Shown piece by piece: positions 16,955-27,096 of a stretch of DNA of 52,452 nt. The DNA comes from Bifidobacterium myosotis (GTDB lineage Bacteria > Actinomycetota > Actinomycetes > Actinomycetales > Bifidobacteriaceae), in NCBI RefSeq assembly GCF_002259745.1, contig NZ_MWWW01000025.1, forward strand, positions 1 through 52,452, in the 5' to 3' direction. Below the pieces are notes generated by a model. It searched no databases, had not been told where the DNA came from, and saw only the letters and a list, made by a program, of their open reading frames with translations. Position 1 is the first letter of the stretch. Every line of letters starts with the position of its first letter. A program made the translations under genes and the position numbers.

Positions 16955-19900
16955 GCCAGCGCTTTCCTGATGCGGTTGAGCGAGACCGGCCCCTTGGTGC
17001 CGATCTCCTGCGCCCAGAGACTCACGTAGAACTCCTCGAGCATCCAGCGCGCCTGCTCCGCCTGACGCATCAGCGTTTCATGACGCGGCCCCGCCGGTTC
17101 GCCCTTGGCGTGGGCGAGGGCCTTGTCTACGAGCTGCTTGGCCTCGTCCGCCTGCCATGCCCATTTCACATCGCGGTTCTTGTCCATCTTCGCCTTGGAC
17201 AGTCGGCTCAGGTCGGCCTTGAGATACCGTCCGATCGACGTGAGCTCGTCCGGGGGAGTACGCCCGATGAATCCGGGATAGACCAGCGTGGCGATATGCT
17301 CGCGAATCGACTGCAGCACCGACAGCATCGGCAGGTCGGCCTTGCCGGACGTGGCTTTGTCCACCTCGGCATAGGCCTTGAGGATACTGATGACGTCGCG
17401 CGCCACCTGATAGACAGTGTCCTCGTAGACCTCGCGCACGTCCAGCACGGCGTTGGCCAACGCCTCGTCGCTGCCGAGCGAGTCCACCTTCGGCAACAGC
17501 CGCTTGACGGCGGCCAGCTGAAGGTCCTCGACCAGGTCCTTGGTGGACTTGTACGGGGCGGAGGCCAGCATCAGCGCCTCGGCGCCCAGCCAGCGCGAGG
17601 AGATGCGTTCGGCCGGCAGCCGCAACGCATCCAACGCGCCACGCCAGAGCATCGTGGCTCGCGACTCCGTGGTGGCGCCGGCCTTGTGCAGCAGATTCGC
17701 CTGCTGCACAAGCTTTCCTTGGGCGCCGGCCTGATCGGCCTGCCTGCGCACCATCTGCCGCGCCGAGGCCTCGGCCTGCTCGGCGAACCGGCGCTGCAGC
17801 GCCTTGAGGTCCTTGGACGTGCCCAACACCTTAGTGGCGCCGCGGTCATGACGCCGTCCGCGCTGGTTGCGCCCGCCGGGCACCTGCTGTTCCACCGAGA
17901 AGGTGACCTTGAGATACGGCGACAGACGTTCGATGAGCTCCGGGCCCAGCACTTCGGGATGAATCTGCGCCCCCACGGTGGCGATGGCGGCCTTGGTGAA
18001 CACATGGGCGAGATCTGGCCATCCGGTGGCGTCGCCGTTCTCGTCCGCCGGTGGCAGGTTCGGCCGCTGACGATCGCCGGAGCCGGGCAGGTCGGGGTAA
18101 TGCTCGTCGATCCAATCGCGGATCGCGCGCGCGGCGTCCGGGGCGGGCACGAACTGGACGCGCAACTGCTTCGGCAACGCCTTGATCATCGCCAGGATCA
18201 GCTCGTCCAGCAGACCCGGCACATTCCATGTGAACTGTTCGGCGCTGATGCGCGACAGCGCCTTCAGCGGCACATGCACGGTCACGCCGTCGGCCGGATC
18301 GGCCGGGTCGTACACGTAGCTCAGCCTCAGGTCGATGGGCTGTCCGTCCGAACCCATCGTATGCCAGTGGTCCGGGTAGTCGTCCAGACTCACCGCATCG
18401 CTGGAGGCCAGACGCTCCACCTTCGACGGGTCGAACGTGAGCAGGTCCGGATGCGCCTCATGCTCGCCCTTCCACCATTTGGCCAGATCGGCCACGGACG
18501 TGACATCGGACGGGATCACGGCATTGTAGAAGTCGAACAGATCCTCGTCGGACACGGTGTCCGCAAGCTGTCGGGTGCGGCTCGCGTCGTCGGCGGCGTC
18601 CTCGAGGATATCCCGGTTGGCGCCGACGAAGTCGTCATAGCTGAACCGTTGCTGGATATCGCCCTCGACCAGACCCTGGCGGATGAGGAAATCACGCGCC
18701 TCGAGCGGGTTGATGCGCCCCCACTGCACGGTACGGTCCTGCACGATCGGCAGACCGTAGAGCAGCACGCGGGCCGTGGCCACGGCCGAGCCGCGCGAGC
18801 CGGACCAGTGCGGCTCGGCGTATGTGGTGCGCGTGAGCTGGCCGGCCAGCGGTTCGGCCCACGCCGGATCGATGGCCGCCGAATACCGGGCCCACAGACG
18901 GGAGGTCTCCACGAGCTCCGTGCTCATCACCCACGAAGGCGTCTTCTTGGCCACGGCCGAGGCCGGGAACAACGCGAAATGCGTGCCGCGCGCACCCTGA
19001 TACTCGTTCTTCGACTGCTTCTGGGCTCGCTTCAGGGCGCGGGCGCGTGCCGCACCGGACAGGCCGGCGAAATCGGAGGCCTTGGGTTCGCGCACCACCT
19101 GCATGCCCATCATCGACAGCAGGCCCGCGAGCATCGACTTGTGGATGCCGTCCGCATCCCACGAGCAGCACAGCGAATGCGCCGCCTGCTGGTTCAACGG
19201 CAGCTGGCGCACCTCCAGCCCCGGACGGGTGGAGGGCAGGGGGTCTCCGACGTTGAACTTGAGCTCCTTGCACATCTGGCGCAGCTGGGAGACCAGATCC
19301 TTCCACTGGCGCATCCTGAGCCAGCTGAAATACTCGGTCTTGCAGATGCGCCTGAGCGCGGTGTTGCTCGGATCGCCGTCGGCCTGGAACACGCGGTCCC
19401 AGATGTTGAGCGCGGTCAGGTAGTCGCTGGTCTCGTCCGCATAGCGGTTGTGGATGCGATCGGCCTCGTCGCGCTTGTCGTCGGGACGTTCGCGCGGGTC
19501 CTGCAGGCTCAGGAAGGAGACCACGACCAGCACGGCCGCCAGCGTGTTGGGGGAGGCGGTGCGCGCCGCCTCGACCACCATGCGTCCCAGACGCACGTCG
19601 ATCGGGATGCGCGCCAGCTGCCGTCCGATATGGGTGAGCGTCACCTCGCCGCGTTTGCGGCCGATGGCCTTGAGCTCGGTGAGCTCGTTGAAGCCGTCCG
19701 AGACGGCCTTCATGTCCGGCGGGTCGATGAAACCGAAGTCGGTGACGTCCTCGGCGGTGCGGGCCACGCCCACCGACAGCATGTGGAGGACCACCGCGCC
19801 CAGCGAGGTCCTCAGGATTTCCGGCTCGGTGAAGCGCGGACGGGTCTCGTAGTCCTCACGCGAATACAGGCGGATCGCGATGCCGTCGGCCACACGGCCG

Positions 19901-21090
19901 CATCGGCCGGACCTCTGGTCGGCGCTGGCCTGGCTGATTGGCTCGATGGGAAGCCTCTGGACCTTCGCGGTCTTCGAATAGCGGGAGATGCGGGCGGTGC
20001 CCGGGTCGACCACATATCGGATGCCCGGCACGGTCAGCGACGTCTCGGCCACGTTCGTGGCGATGACGATGCGCTGGTGCACATGCGACTCGAACACCTT
20101 GTGCTGGTCCGCGGCGGACAGTCGCGCGAACAGCGGCATGATCTCGATGGCGTCCGGCCGGCGCATGTCCTCCGCCCGCGGACCGTAATGGTGGCGCAGC
20201 GCAGCCTCGAACTCGTGGATGTCGCGCTCGCCGGAGGCGAAGACCAGAATGTCGCGCGGGCCGCGCTCGTGCGAGGAGTGGATGACGAGTTCGGCGCAGG
20301 CGCGGGCCACGGCGGTGGGCATGTCCGTGATGCCGTCGTCGGCGTAATCGGCGTTGTCCCGGCCACGACGCGGCCGGTCGGTGTCCGATTCGGCGATGGC
20401 GTTGGCCAGCTCCTCGTAGTCGGCGTCGCCGGGCCGGGCGCCCACGGCGAACCCCGGCACCTCGCGCATGAGCGCCGGTGCGGTGCCCAGCGGCTCGTAC
20501 ACCACTTGGACGGGGAACGTGCGGCCGGACACCTCGATCACCGGCACCTTCTCGTGCAGCGCGTGCTCGAAATGCTCCTTGAACTTCACCGAATCGATGG
20601 TCGCGGAGGTGATGACGAGCTTCAGATCGCGGCGCTTGGGCAGCAGGGCCGTCAGATAACCGAGGAGGAAGTCGATGTTGAGGCTGCGCTCGTGGGCCTC
20701 GTCGATGATGATCGTGTCGTATTTGGACAGCGTGGGGTCGCGCTGGATCTGGGCCAGCAGGATGCCGTCGGTGACCACCCTCAGGCGGGTATTCGGCGAG
20801 CTTTCGTCGGTGAACCGCACCTGATAGCCCACCTCGTCGCCGAGGCGCACGCCCATTTCGGCGGCGATGCGTTCGGCCACCGTGCGGGCCGCGATGCGCC
20901 TCGGCTGGGTGTGCACAATCTGACGGCCGTGCGTGCCGCGGCCGAGCTCGAGCAGGATCTTCGGCAGCTGCGTGGTCTTTCCGGAGCCGGTCTGGCCCGA
21001 AACGATGACCACCTGCGAGTGTTGTACCGCGTCGGCTATCTCATGGCGCGCGGCGGAAACCGGAAGTTCAGAGGGATACTCAAATTTCAT
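16951..21090 (-). CDS. hrpA: ATP-dependent RNA helicase HrpA
   Basis: A DEAH-box RNA helicase of 1379 residues, full length for the HrpA family. In order: Walker A GQTGSGKTTQL (about 32-42), TQPRRIAA, DEAH, SAT, TNVAETSLTVPGIRYVVD, QRSGRCGR (motif VI), then HA2/OB domains and the long HrpA-specific C-terminal region (DUF3418). It unwinds RNA with ATP and may act in mRNA processing or ribosome rescue. Its start overlaps the end of the rsmC-like gene by 11 bases and its stop overlaps the next start by 4. Confidence 0.96.
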   Translation of the reverse strand: MKFEYPSELPVSAARHEIADAVQHSQVVIVSGQTGSGKTTQLPKILLELGRGTHGRQIVHTQPRRIAARTVAERIAAEMGVRLGDEVGYQVRFTDESSPNTRLRVVTDGILLAQIQRDPTLSKYDTIIIDEAHERSLNIDFLLGYLTALLPKRRDLKLVITSATIDSVKFKEHFEHALHEKVPVIEVSGRTFPVQVVYEPLGTAPALMREVPGFAVGARPGDADYEELANAIAESDTDRPRRGRDNADYADDGITDMPTAVARACAELVIHSSHERGPRDILVFASGERDIHEFEAALRHHYGPRAEDMRRPDAIEIMPLFARLSAADQHKVFESHVHQRIVIATNVAETSLTVPGIRYVVDPGTARISRYSKTAKVQRLPIEPISQASADQRSGRCGRVADGIAIRLYSREDYETRPRFTEPEILRTSLGAVVLHMLSVGVARTAEDVTDFGFIDPPDMKAVSDGFNELTELKAIGRKRGEVTLTHIGRQLARIPIDVRLGRMVVEAARTASPNTLAAVLVVVSFLSLQDPRERPDDKRDEADRIHNRYADETSDYLTALNIWDRVFQADGDPSNTALRRICKTEYFSWLRMRQWKDLVSQLRQMCKELKFNVGDPLPSTRPGLEVRQLPLNQQAAHSLCCSWDADGIHKSMLAGLLSMMGMQVVREPKASDFAGLSGAARARALKRAQKQSKNEYQGARGTHFALFPASAVAKKTPSWVMSTELVETSRLWARYSAAIDPAWAEPLAGQLTRTTYAEPHWSGSRGSAVATARVLLYGLPIVQDRTVQWGRINPLEARDFLIRQGLVEGDIQQRFSYDDFVGANRDILEDAADDASRTRQLADTVSDEDLFDFYNAVIPSDVTSVADLAKWWKGEHEAHPDLLTFDPSKVERLASSDAVSLDDYPDHWHTMGSDGQPIDLRLSYVYDPADPADGVTVHVPLKALSRISAEQFTWNVPGLLDELILAMIKALPKQLRVQFVPAPDAARAIRDWIDEHYPDLPGSGDRQRPNLPPADENGDATGWPDLAHVFTKAAIATVGAQIHPEVLGPELIERLSPYLKVTFSVEQQVPGGRNQRGRRHDRGATKVLGTSKDLKALQRRFAEQAEASARQMVRRQADQAGAQGKLVQQANLLHKAGATTESRATMLWRGALDALRLPAERISSRWLGAEALMLASAPYKSTKDLVEDLQLAAVKRLLPKVDSLGSDEALANAVLDVREVYEDTVYQVARDVISILKAYAEVDKATSGKADLPMLSVLQSIREHIATLVYPGFIGRTPPDELTSIGRYLKADLSRLSKAKMDKNRDVKWAWQADEAKQLVDKALAHAKGEPAGPRHETLMRQAEQARWMLEEFYVSLWAQEIGTKGPVSLNRIRKALA

Positions 21091-21736
21091 GACGGATTTC
21101 TATGATACGGAAGCCCTTGGAGCTCGCGTATTTGCCCACCGTGAAGTCGTCGCCCAACGCCTCGTCCAACCAGGGGATCAGTGAATCGGAGCCGAGATTG
21201 CGTTGCACCACGAGATACGCCGCTCCGCCCTTCCTGAGCCTCGGCAGCCAGGTCATGAGCAGCGTGTGCAGCGCCTCCTTGCCGATGCGGATGGGCGGGT
21301 TCGACCAGATCGTGTCGAAGGTGAGATCCCCGGGCATCGTGGAGGCGAAGGCCGGCTGCGCGTCGTCTGGCAGGGGCGCGCCGGATTCGTCCGTTAGCGC
21401 CGTGCGGATATTGGCGCGGCCGTTGGCCTGGGCGTTCGCATGGGTCAGGTCGAGCGCCCGCTCGTTGACGTCCACGGCCCACACCGTGGCCTCCGGCGAC
21501 TCGAAGGACAGGGCCAGGGCCACGGGCCCCCATCCGCATCCCAGATCCAGGAACTCGCCCGTCAGCGGCGGCTCCGGGGCTTGCCTGAGCAGTACGGATG
21601 TGCCCAGATCCACGCGGTTGGCGGAGAACACGCCGTTCGAGACCTGCACATCCGCCTCATGGCCGCGCAGCGTCACATGCATCGTGCGGCGGACGTCCTT
21701 GGACGAGGGGTCGGCGGAGAAATACTGTTCTGCCAT
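21080..21736 (-). CDS. Class I SAM-dependent methyltransferase (RsmC-like)
   Basis: A 218-residue methyltransferase related to RsmC, the 16S rRNA guanine-N2 methylase. SAM motif I is LDLGCGWGPVAL, then AVDVNERALDL, and the target-amine motif is SNPPIRIGK (NPPF/I type). It is about two thirds of E. coli RsmC length, as in gram-positive versions with a single domain. Start ATG at 21736 follows ATAGGAG. It heads the three-gene minus-strand operon with hrpA. Confidence 0.87.
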   Translation of the reverse strand: MAEQYFSADPSSKDVRRTMHVTLRGHEADVQVSNGVFSANRVDLGTSVLLRQAPEPPLTGEFLDLGCGWGPVALALSFESPEATVWAVDVNERALDLTHANAQANGRANIRTALTDESGAPLPDDAQPAFASTMPGDLTFDTIWSNPPIRIGKEALHTLLMTWLPRLRKGGAAYLVVQRNLGSDSLIPWLDEALGDDFTVGKYASSKGFRIIEIRHEI

Positions 21737-21870
21737 GTCTGCTCCTATTCCGCGGGGTTCGCCGCGTGTGGTTCGTCGTTTCCTGCATGCCTGCGCCGGC
21801 ATGTCACCTCACCTGATGATAATAAAGTGCCATAGATGAATCGTGAACCTTCGACCCGACCGAGGCGCCC

Positions 21871-23385
21871 TTGACCGACCGCAACCAGCGTAATCAGTAC
21901 ACCGACATCAATCCCACCGAACCCGACGCCGCGTTGTCCGGCGTATTGGCCGATCAGTCCGAGGTGCTGCTCGATGACGGGCGGCGCGCCGACGGCTGGC
22001 ATGAGGATGCCAATCAGGAATGGGAGGAGCGCGAGGCCCGTAACGAGCTCAAGCATGTGGCGGGCCTCGGCGAGCTCCAGGACGTCACCGAGGTCGAATA
22101 CCGCAAGGTGCGCCTCGAACGCGTGGTGCTGGTGGGGGTGTGGTCCTCGGCCGAGACGACGCAGGCCAAGGCGGAGGAGTCTCTCAGGGAGCTTGCGGCG
22201 CTCGCCGAAACCGCCGGCGCCGTGGTGTGCGACGGCTTGCTGCAGCATCGCCTCAAGCCGGATGCGGCCACCTACGTGGGTTCCGGCAAGGCGCGCGAGA
22301 TCGCGGACATCGTGGCGCGGGAGGAGGCCGACACCATCATCGTGGACGACGATCTGGCACCTTCGCAGCGCCGTGCCTTGGAGGACACGGCCAAGGTGAA
22401 GGTGGTGGACCGCACCGCCGTGATCCTCGACATCTTCGCCCAGCATGCCACCTCGCGCGAGGGCAAGGCTCAGGTGGAGCTCGCGCAGCTCGAATACATG
22501 CTGCCCCGTCTGCGCGGTTGGGGTGGGTCGCTGTCCCGTCAGGCAGGCGGACGCGCGGCCGGCGCGGATGCGGGCATCGGCTCCCGTGGCCCCGGTGAGA
22601 CCAAGATCGAGATGGATCGTCGCGTGATCCGCACGCGCATCGCCCGTCTGCGCCGGCAGATCCGTGAGATGGCCCCCGCTCGCGAGATCAAACGTGGTTC
22701 GCGCCGTAGGTTCGGCCTTCCCACGGTCGCGGTGGTGGGGTATACGAACGCGGGCAAATCGTCGCTGACCAACCGGCTGACCGGTTCGCGAGAGCTGGTC
22801 GAGAACGCGCTGTTCGCCACGCTGGACACGGCCGTGCGGCGAGCCAGGACGCGCGACGGGCGCCTCTATGCCTATGTCGATACGGTCGGTTTCGTGCGGC
22901 GCCTGCCCACCCAGTTGATCGAGGCGTTCAAGTCCACGCTGGAGGAGGTGGCCGAGGCGGACGTGATTCTGCATGTGGTGGACGGGTCGCATCCCGATCC
23001 CTTCTCGCAGATCAGCGCCGTCAACGATGTGCTTGCGGACATCGAGGGAACCGCCTCGATTCCACGCGTGCTGGTCTTCAACAAGGCCGATCAGGTGGAC
23101 CGGGCCACACGTGAGCGACTGGCCTCGCTGGAGCCCGAGGCCCATATCGTCTCCGCGTTCAGCGGTGAGGGGTTGGACGGGCTGCGCGACGCCGTGGAGT
23201 CGCTGCTGCCGGTGCCGCATGTGCACGTCAACGCGCTGCTGCCGTACACGGCCGGCTCGCTGCTGTCCCGCGTGCGCGAATACGGCATGGTGACCAAGGT
23301 GGAGTACCGTGACGACGGCGTGATGCTCGAGGCCGACGTCGATTCGCATCTGGCGGCGCAGGTGGTCGAGCGGTCCATCGGATAG
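21871..23385 (+). CDS. hflX: GTPase HflX
   Basis: A ribosome-associated GTPase that splits stalled 70S ribosomes. The 504-residue chain has the HflX N-terminal domain with ATYVGSGKAREI and VVDRTAVILDIFAQHA, a glycine-rich helical linker, then the G domain: GYTNAGKSS (G1), DTVGFVRRLP (G3) and NKAD (G4). I accept the TTG at 21871 as start because the extended N-terminus is common in actinobacteria and no ATG lies nearby; GAGGCG precedes it. It is divergent from the rsmC-like gene. Confidence 0.93.
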   Translation: MTDRNQRNQYTDINPTEPDAALSGVLADQSEVLLDDGRRADGWHEDANQEWEEREARNELKHVAGLGELQDVTEVEYRKVRLERVVLVGVWSSAETTQAKAEESLRELAALAETAGAVVCDGLLQHRLKPDAATYVGSGKAREIADIVAREEADTIIVDDDLAPSQRRALEDTAKVKVVDRTAVILDIFAQHATSREGKAQVELAQLEYMLPRLRGWGGSLSRQAGGRAAGADAGIGSRGPGETKIEMDRRVIRTRIARLRRQIREMAPAREIKRGSRRRFGLPTVAVVGYTNAGKSSLTNRLTGSRELVENALFATLDTAVRRARTRDGRLYAYVDTVGFVRRLPTQLIEAFKSTLEEVAEADVILHVVDGSHPDPFSQISAVNDVLADIEGTASIPRVLVFNKADQVDRATRERLASLEPEAHIVSAFSGEGLDGLRDAVESLLPVPHVHVNALLPYTAGSLLSRVREYGMVTKVEYRDDGVMLEADVDSHLAAQVVERSIG

Positions 23386-23592
23386 CGGTCGGCGGCGATG
23401 AGACGGCCGGAGACGGTTGATCGGTGGCGGTTGGTCGGTAGGGGTTGGTCGATGGGGCGCATACGATCCCGGTTGCGGGAGTCACGCGATTGTCTGCGGT
23501 CGTCGGAGCATTGGAGGAACATTCGGTGTGAACGTTTCCTCTGCGGGCAGGCCTGTTGCGGGGGTGGAAAGTGAGGTAAATCACACTTTATG

Positions 23593-23606
23593 TGTGAGCG
23601 CTAACA
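23593..23606. promoter_or_regulatory. LacI-family operator upstream of ldh
   Basis: TGTGAGCGCTAACA is a near-perfect palindrome centred on AGCGCT, the hallmark of LacI/CcpA-type operators. In bifidobacteria the LacI-family regulator AraQ is described as controlling central sugar metabolism through such sites, ldh included; that link is from memory. A second imperfect palindrome, AAAGTGAGGTAAAT then CACACTTT, lies at 23568-23589. A TATAAA box at 23677-23682 would place the operator about 75 bases upstream of it. The rest of the 362-base gap shows only G-rich repeats of GGTTGGTC. Confidence 0.7.
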
Positions 23607-23681
23607 ATCCTTATGGAATATGGGTTTTGGGCATAAAAAGCGGTCTATCCGGCATGTGGAAACGTCTCGCTGGGCTTATAA

Positions 23682-24710
<1,029 letters not shown>

Positions 24711-24762
24711 TGAAGCCGTCGTCACGCATGGCGTTGACTGCGTGACGGTTCGTTCCTCATTG

Positions 24763-24810
24763 ATGGTGAGGGCCTCGATTTCGATGATCGACGCCCTCAC
24801 CATTTTTGTT
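24763..24810 (+). terminator. ldh terminator
   Basis: ATGGTGAGGGC (24763-24773) pairs with GCCCTCACCAT (24793-24803), followed by TTTTTGTT. A smaller hairpin, GTCACGCA with TGCGTGAC, lies at 24721-24746. Confidence 0.9.
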
Positions 24811-24848
24811 AAGTCCTGTTCAATCGACTGGTGCAGACGAGGCGAGTC

Positions 24849-24882
24849 TGGTGAGTTGGCTTCCCTGAGGGGCCAACTCACC
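24849..24882. terminator. Hairpin in the ldh-CDF gap
   Basis: TGGTGAGTTGGC (24849-24860) pairs with GCCAACTCACC (24872-24882) around an 11-base loop. It lies between two convergent genes. It may end the minus-strand CDF message. The remaining 190 bases to 25075 show no gene. Confidence 0.55.
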
Positions 24883-25075
24883 CAGAACTTACGCTGATGA
24901 ATCCAAGTCAATTCTGGTGTAACAGAGCCTTGTTATACAGGCGACGAGGCCGTCACCACTGGCGGACGATATGACCTGCGTCGTGACCGTTCGTGGTGCG
25001 CATGAGCCGTCGTCGTGCGCGTTCAGCGGATGCGTTTGGCGGATGTGCCCGGTTGGATGTGTTCAGCGGATGTGC

Positions 25076-26035
25076 TCAGTGGGCGTGTTCGGCGGCAGTG
25101 GGCTGATGCATCTCGGCGTCGGAAGGGGAACGATACCCTTCCGGTTCGAGTTGGAAGGTGGTGTGGGGCACCGAGACGGGGAAGTGTTCGCGCAGGCAGT
25201 CCTGGAGCTGTTCGAGAATTGTCGAAGCCTGTTCCATGGTCAGACCCTTGTCCACGACGATATGCGCCATGAGAATCGGCATGCCGGTGGACACCGTGCT
25301 GGCATGCAGGTCATGCACCGCGACCACATGGGGCACGCTTTCGAGATGAGCCCGCACGGCGTCCAGATCAAGACCTTTCGGTGTCTCCTCAAGCAGCACA
25401 CGAACCGCGTTGTGCAGCAGCTTGATGGCGCGGGGAATCATCAGCAATGCAATGACCGCGCCGGCGACCGCATCGAATCCACTCCACCCGGTGGACAGCA
25501 TCACCAGAGCCGAGGTCACCACCGCAACCGAGCCGAGCGCGTCGTTCATGACCTCCAAAAACGCCGCCTTCATATTCATGTTGTCCTCGCGCTGCGAGGC
25601 AAGGATGAAGATTGAGATGACGTTCGCCGCAAGTCCTAGTATGCCGACGAACAGCAGCAGGTTCACGTCCTCGACGTCGTTCGCGGACCCGCCGAACAGA
25701 CGCATGCCGGCTTCGACCAAGGCGTAGATGCCGACAATCATCAGTACGAGCGCCCCTACCGCCGCGGTCAGCACCTCAAGTCGCGCCCAGCCCCAGGTTC
25801 GTGTGTTGCTTGGCTTGCGGCGCATGAGTATGGCGGTAATCGTCGAGGCGATCAGCACCGACATGTCGGTGAGCATGTGACCGGCATCGACCAGCAGCGC
25901 CAGAGATCCGGTGAGGAAGGACGCCGCCACTTCGACCAGAAACACCGTTCCCGTCACCGATAACGTGGCCATGAGCCTGCGCTGATGGGCGCGCGGGTCG
26001 TTGGCTGCTGCTGGGGTTGCATGGGTATGGGACAT
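25076..26035 (-). CDS. Cation diffusion facilitator (CDF) metal exporter
   Basis: A 319-residue six-helix CDF exporter that moves Zn2+ or similar ions out in exchange for protons. The first site motif is DAGHMLTD (HxxxD) in helix 2. The helix 5 motif reads EVMNDALGS, where zinc transporters usually have HxxxD, so one metal ligand is changed to Glu. The C-terminal cytoplasmic domain (about 215-305) has VHDLHASTVSTGMPILMAHIVV. Both ends carry histidines (MSHTHA at the start, AAEHAH at the end). Metal specificity cannot be read directly. AAAGGA lies upstream of the ATG. Confidence 0.92.
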   Translation of the reverse strand: MSHTHATPAAANDPRAHQRRLMATLSVTGTVFLVEVAASFLTGSLALLVDAGHMLTDMSVLIASTITAILMRRKPSNTRTWGWARLEVLTAAVGALVLMIVGIYALVEAGMRLFGGSANDVEDVNLLLFVGILGLAANVISIFILASQREDNMNMKAAFLEVMNDALGSVAVVTSALVMLSTGWSGFDAVAGAVIALLMIPRAIKLLHNAVRVLLEETPKGLDLDAVRAHLESVPHVVAVHDLHASTVSTGMPILMAHIVVDKGLTMEQASTILEQLQDCLREHFPVSVPHTTFQLEPEGYRSPSDAEMHQPTAAEHAH

Positions 26036-26110
26036 CGTGTATTGCGATCCTTTCCGGTTTTCAGTTGAAACCGCTTCTCAATACCATTCGCGGTATGGTC
26101 CGGATACGAC

Positions 26111-26137
26111 GAAACCCCGGCTTGCGGCCGGGGTTTC
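26111..26137. terminator. Terminator between lexA and the CDF gene
   Basis: A perfect 11-bp stem, GAAACCCCGGC (26111-26121) with GCCGGGGTTTC (26127-26137), 5-base loop, flanked by CGTTCTTT. It lies downstream of lexA on the minus strand and upstream of the CDF gene, so it should end the lexA message. Confidence 0.8.
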
Positions 26138-26216
26138 CGTTCTTTCGGCACTATAGCACGAGATGACGTTCGCGTGCTGCTCGTGTGACCTAGTGCATTA
26201 CAGTTTACGCAGCGAG

Positions 26217-26948
26217 TTACAGTTTGCGCAGCACGGTGACGACCTTGCCCATGATGGTGGCGTGCGTGCCGTCGATTGGGGAATACGCCGGGTTGTGCGG
26301 CATCAGCCAGACATGGCCGTTGTCTTTGCGGAACGTCTTGACGGTGGCCTCGTCATCCAGCAGGGCGGCGACGATGTCGCCGTTGACCGCGGACTGCTGT
26401 TCGCGCACCACCACATAATCACCGTCGCAGATGGCGGCGTCGACCATGGAATCGCCATGGACCTCCAGCATGAACAGTTTGCCGGTGCCGGTCAGCCGCT
26501 CCGGCAAACGCATGACATCCTCCACATGCTGTTCGGCGGTGATGGGCACTCCGGCGGCGATGCGGCCCACCAGTGGTATGTCCTGCGACTGGGTGATGGA
26601 TGCACTGGGGAACTGGTATATCGCAGCGGTGATTTCATCGTCCTGTTCGCGTGAATCCGCCGTTGTGCCTGCACTGCGTGGCGGCGTGACGGCGGCATCG
26701 CCGACGACCACCTCGATGGCGCGGCCCTTATTGGCGTTCATGCGAATGAACCCCTTCTCCTCCAGTGCCTGAAGCTGATGCTTGACCGAGGAGGGGCTCT
26801 TGAGCCCAGCCGCTTCGCCGATCTCCCGGAATGACGGCGCGAACCCCTGTTCTGCGATATGCGTGCGGATCGCATCCAACACCTTGCGTTGGCGGTCGGT
26901 CAACGACGATTCGTCCGGCTGCTTGGGGGAGAAGGGGATGGTGCTCAC
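26217..26948 (-). CDS. lexA: SOS repressor LexA
   Basis: Represses DNA-damage genes and self-cleaves when RecA is activated. The 243-residue protein has an N-terminal winged helix (about 16-75, FREIGEAAGLKSPSSVKHQLQAL), then the S24 peptidase domain. The cleavage site is Ala132-Gly133 (GRIAAGVP), with catalytic Ser167 in HGDSMVD and Lys204 in ATVKTF. A variable linker of about 40 residues joins them. Start is GTG at 26948 after AAAGGAA. It is divergent from the LysM gene across several SOS boxes, so it represses itself. Confidence 0.97.
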   Translation of the reverse strand: MSTIPFSPKQPDESSLTDRQRKVLDAIRTHIAEQGFAPSFREIGEAAGLKSPSSVKHQLQALEEKGFIRMNANKGRAIEVVVGDAAVTPPRSAGTTADSREQDDEITAAIYQFPSASITQSQDIPLVGRIAAGVPITAEQHVEDVMRLPERLTGTGKLFMLEVHGDSMVDAAICDGDYVVVREQQSAVNGDIVAALLDDEATVKTFRKDNGHVWLMPHNPAYSPIDGTHATIMGKVVTVLRKL

Positions 26949-26998
26949 GTCTGGTTCCTTTCACTCTGTATCCAGCATACCGGCTTGTTCACAAAAAA

Positions 26999-27014
26999 TC
27001 AAACATCTGTTCGA
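26999..27014. promoter_or_regulatory. SOS box 1 (lexA-proximal)
   Basis: TCAAACATCTGTTCGA matches the actinobacterial LexA site CGAAC-N4-GTTCG with one change in the left half. It lies 51 bases upstream of the lexA start and probably mediates autoregulation. Confidence 0.75.
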
Positions 27015-27033
27015 GTGTCGTGGTTGACGATTT

Positions 27034-27047
27034 CGAACACATGTGCC
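27034..27047. promoter_or_regulatory. Degenerate SOS box 2
   Basis: CGAACACATGTGCC keeps the left half GAAC exactly, while the right half has GTGC for GTTC. It lies inside the likely promoter of the LysM gene, between TTGACG (27024-27029) and TATAAG (27050-27055). Confidence 0.5.
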
Positions 27048-27054
27048 ACTATAA

Positions 27055-27066
27055 GAACAGATGTTC
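27055..27066. promoter_or_regulatory. SOS box 3 (perfect core)
   Basis: GAACAGATGTTC is an exact GAAC-N4-GTTC. It overlaps the end of the TATAAG box, ideal for repression of the LysM gene. Confidence 0.88.
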
Positions 27067-27070
27067 GATA

Positions 27071-27082
27071 GAACGTTCGTTC
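27071..27082. promoter_or_regulatory. SOS box 4 (perfect core)
   Basis: GAACGTTCGTTC is a second exact GAAC-N4-GTTC, 16 bases after box 3, about one and a half helical turns. It lies between the promoter and the LysM gene start at 27097. Confidence 0.82.
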
Positions 27083-27096
27083 GAGAAGGGGCTGAT

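Noticed and set aside
16798..21105. A 1435-codon open frame on the plus strand across hrpA
   Set aside because: It is antisense to a clear helicase with all motifs. Its protein is Arg/His/Gly-rich without domain features, as expected from GC-rich codon bias.
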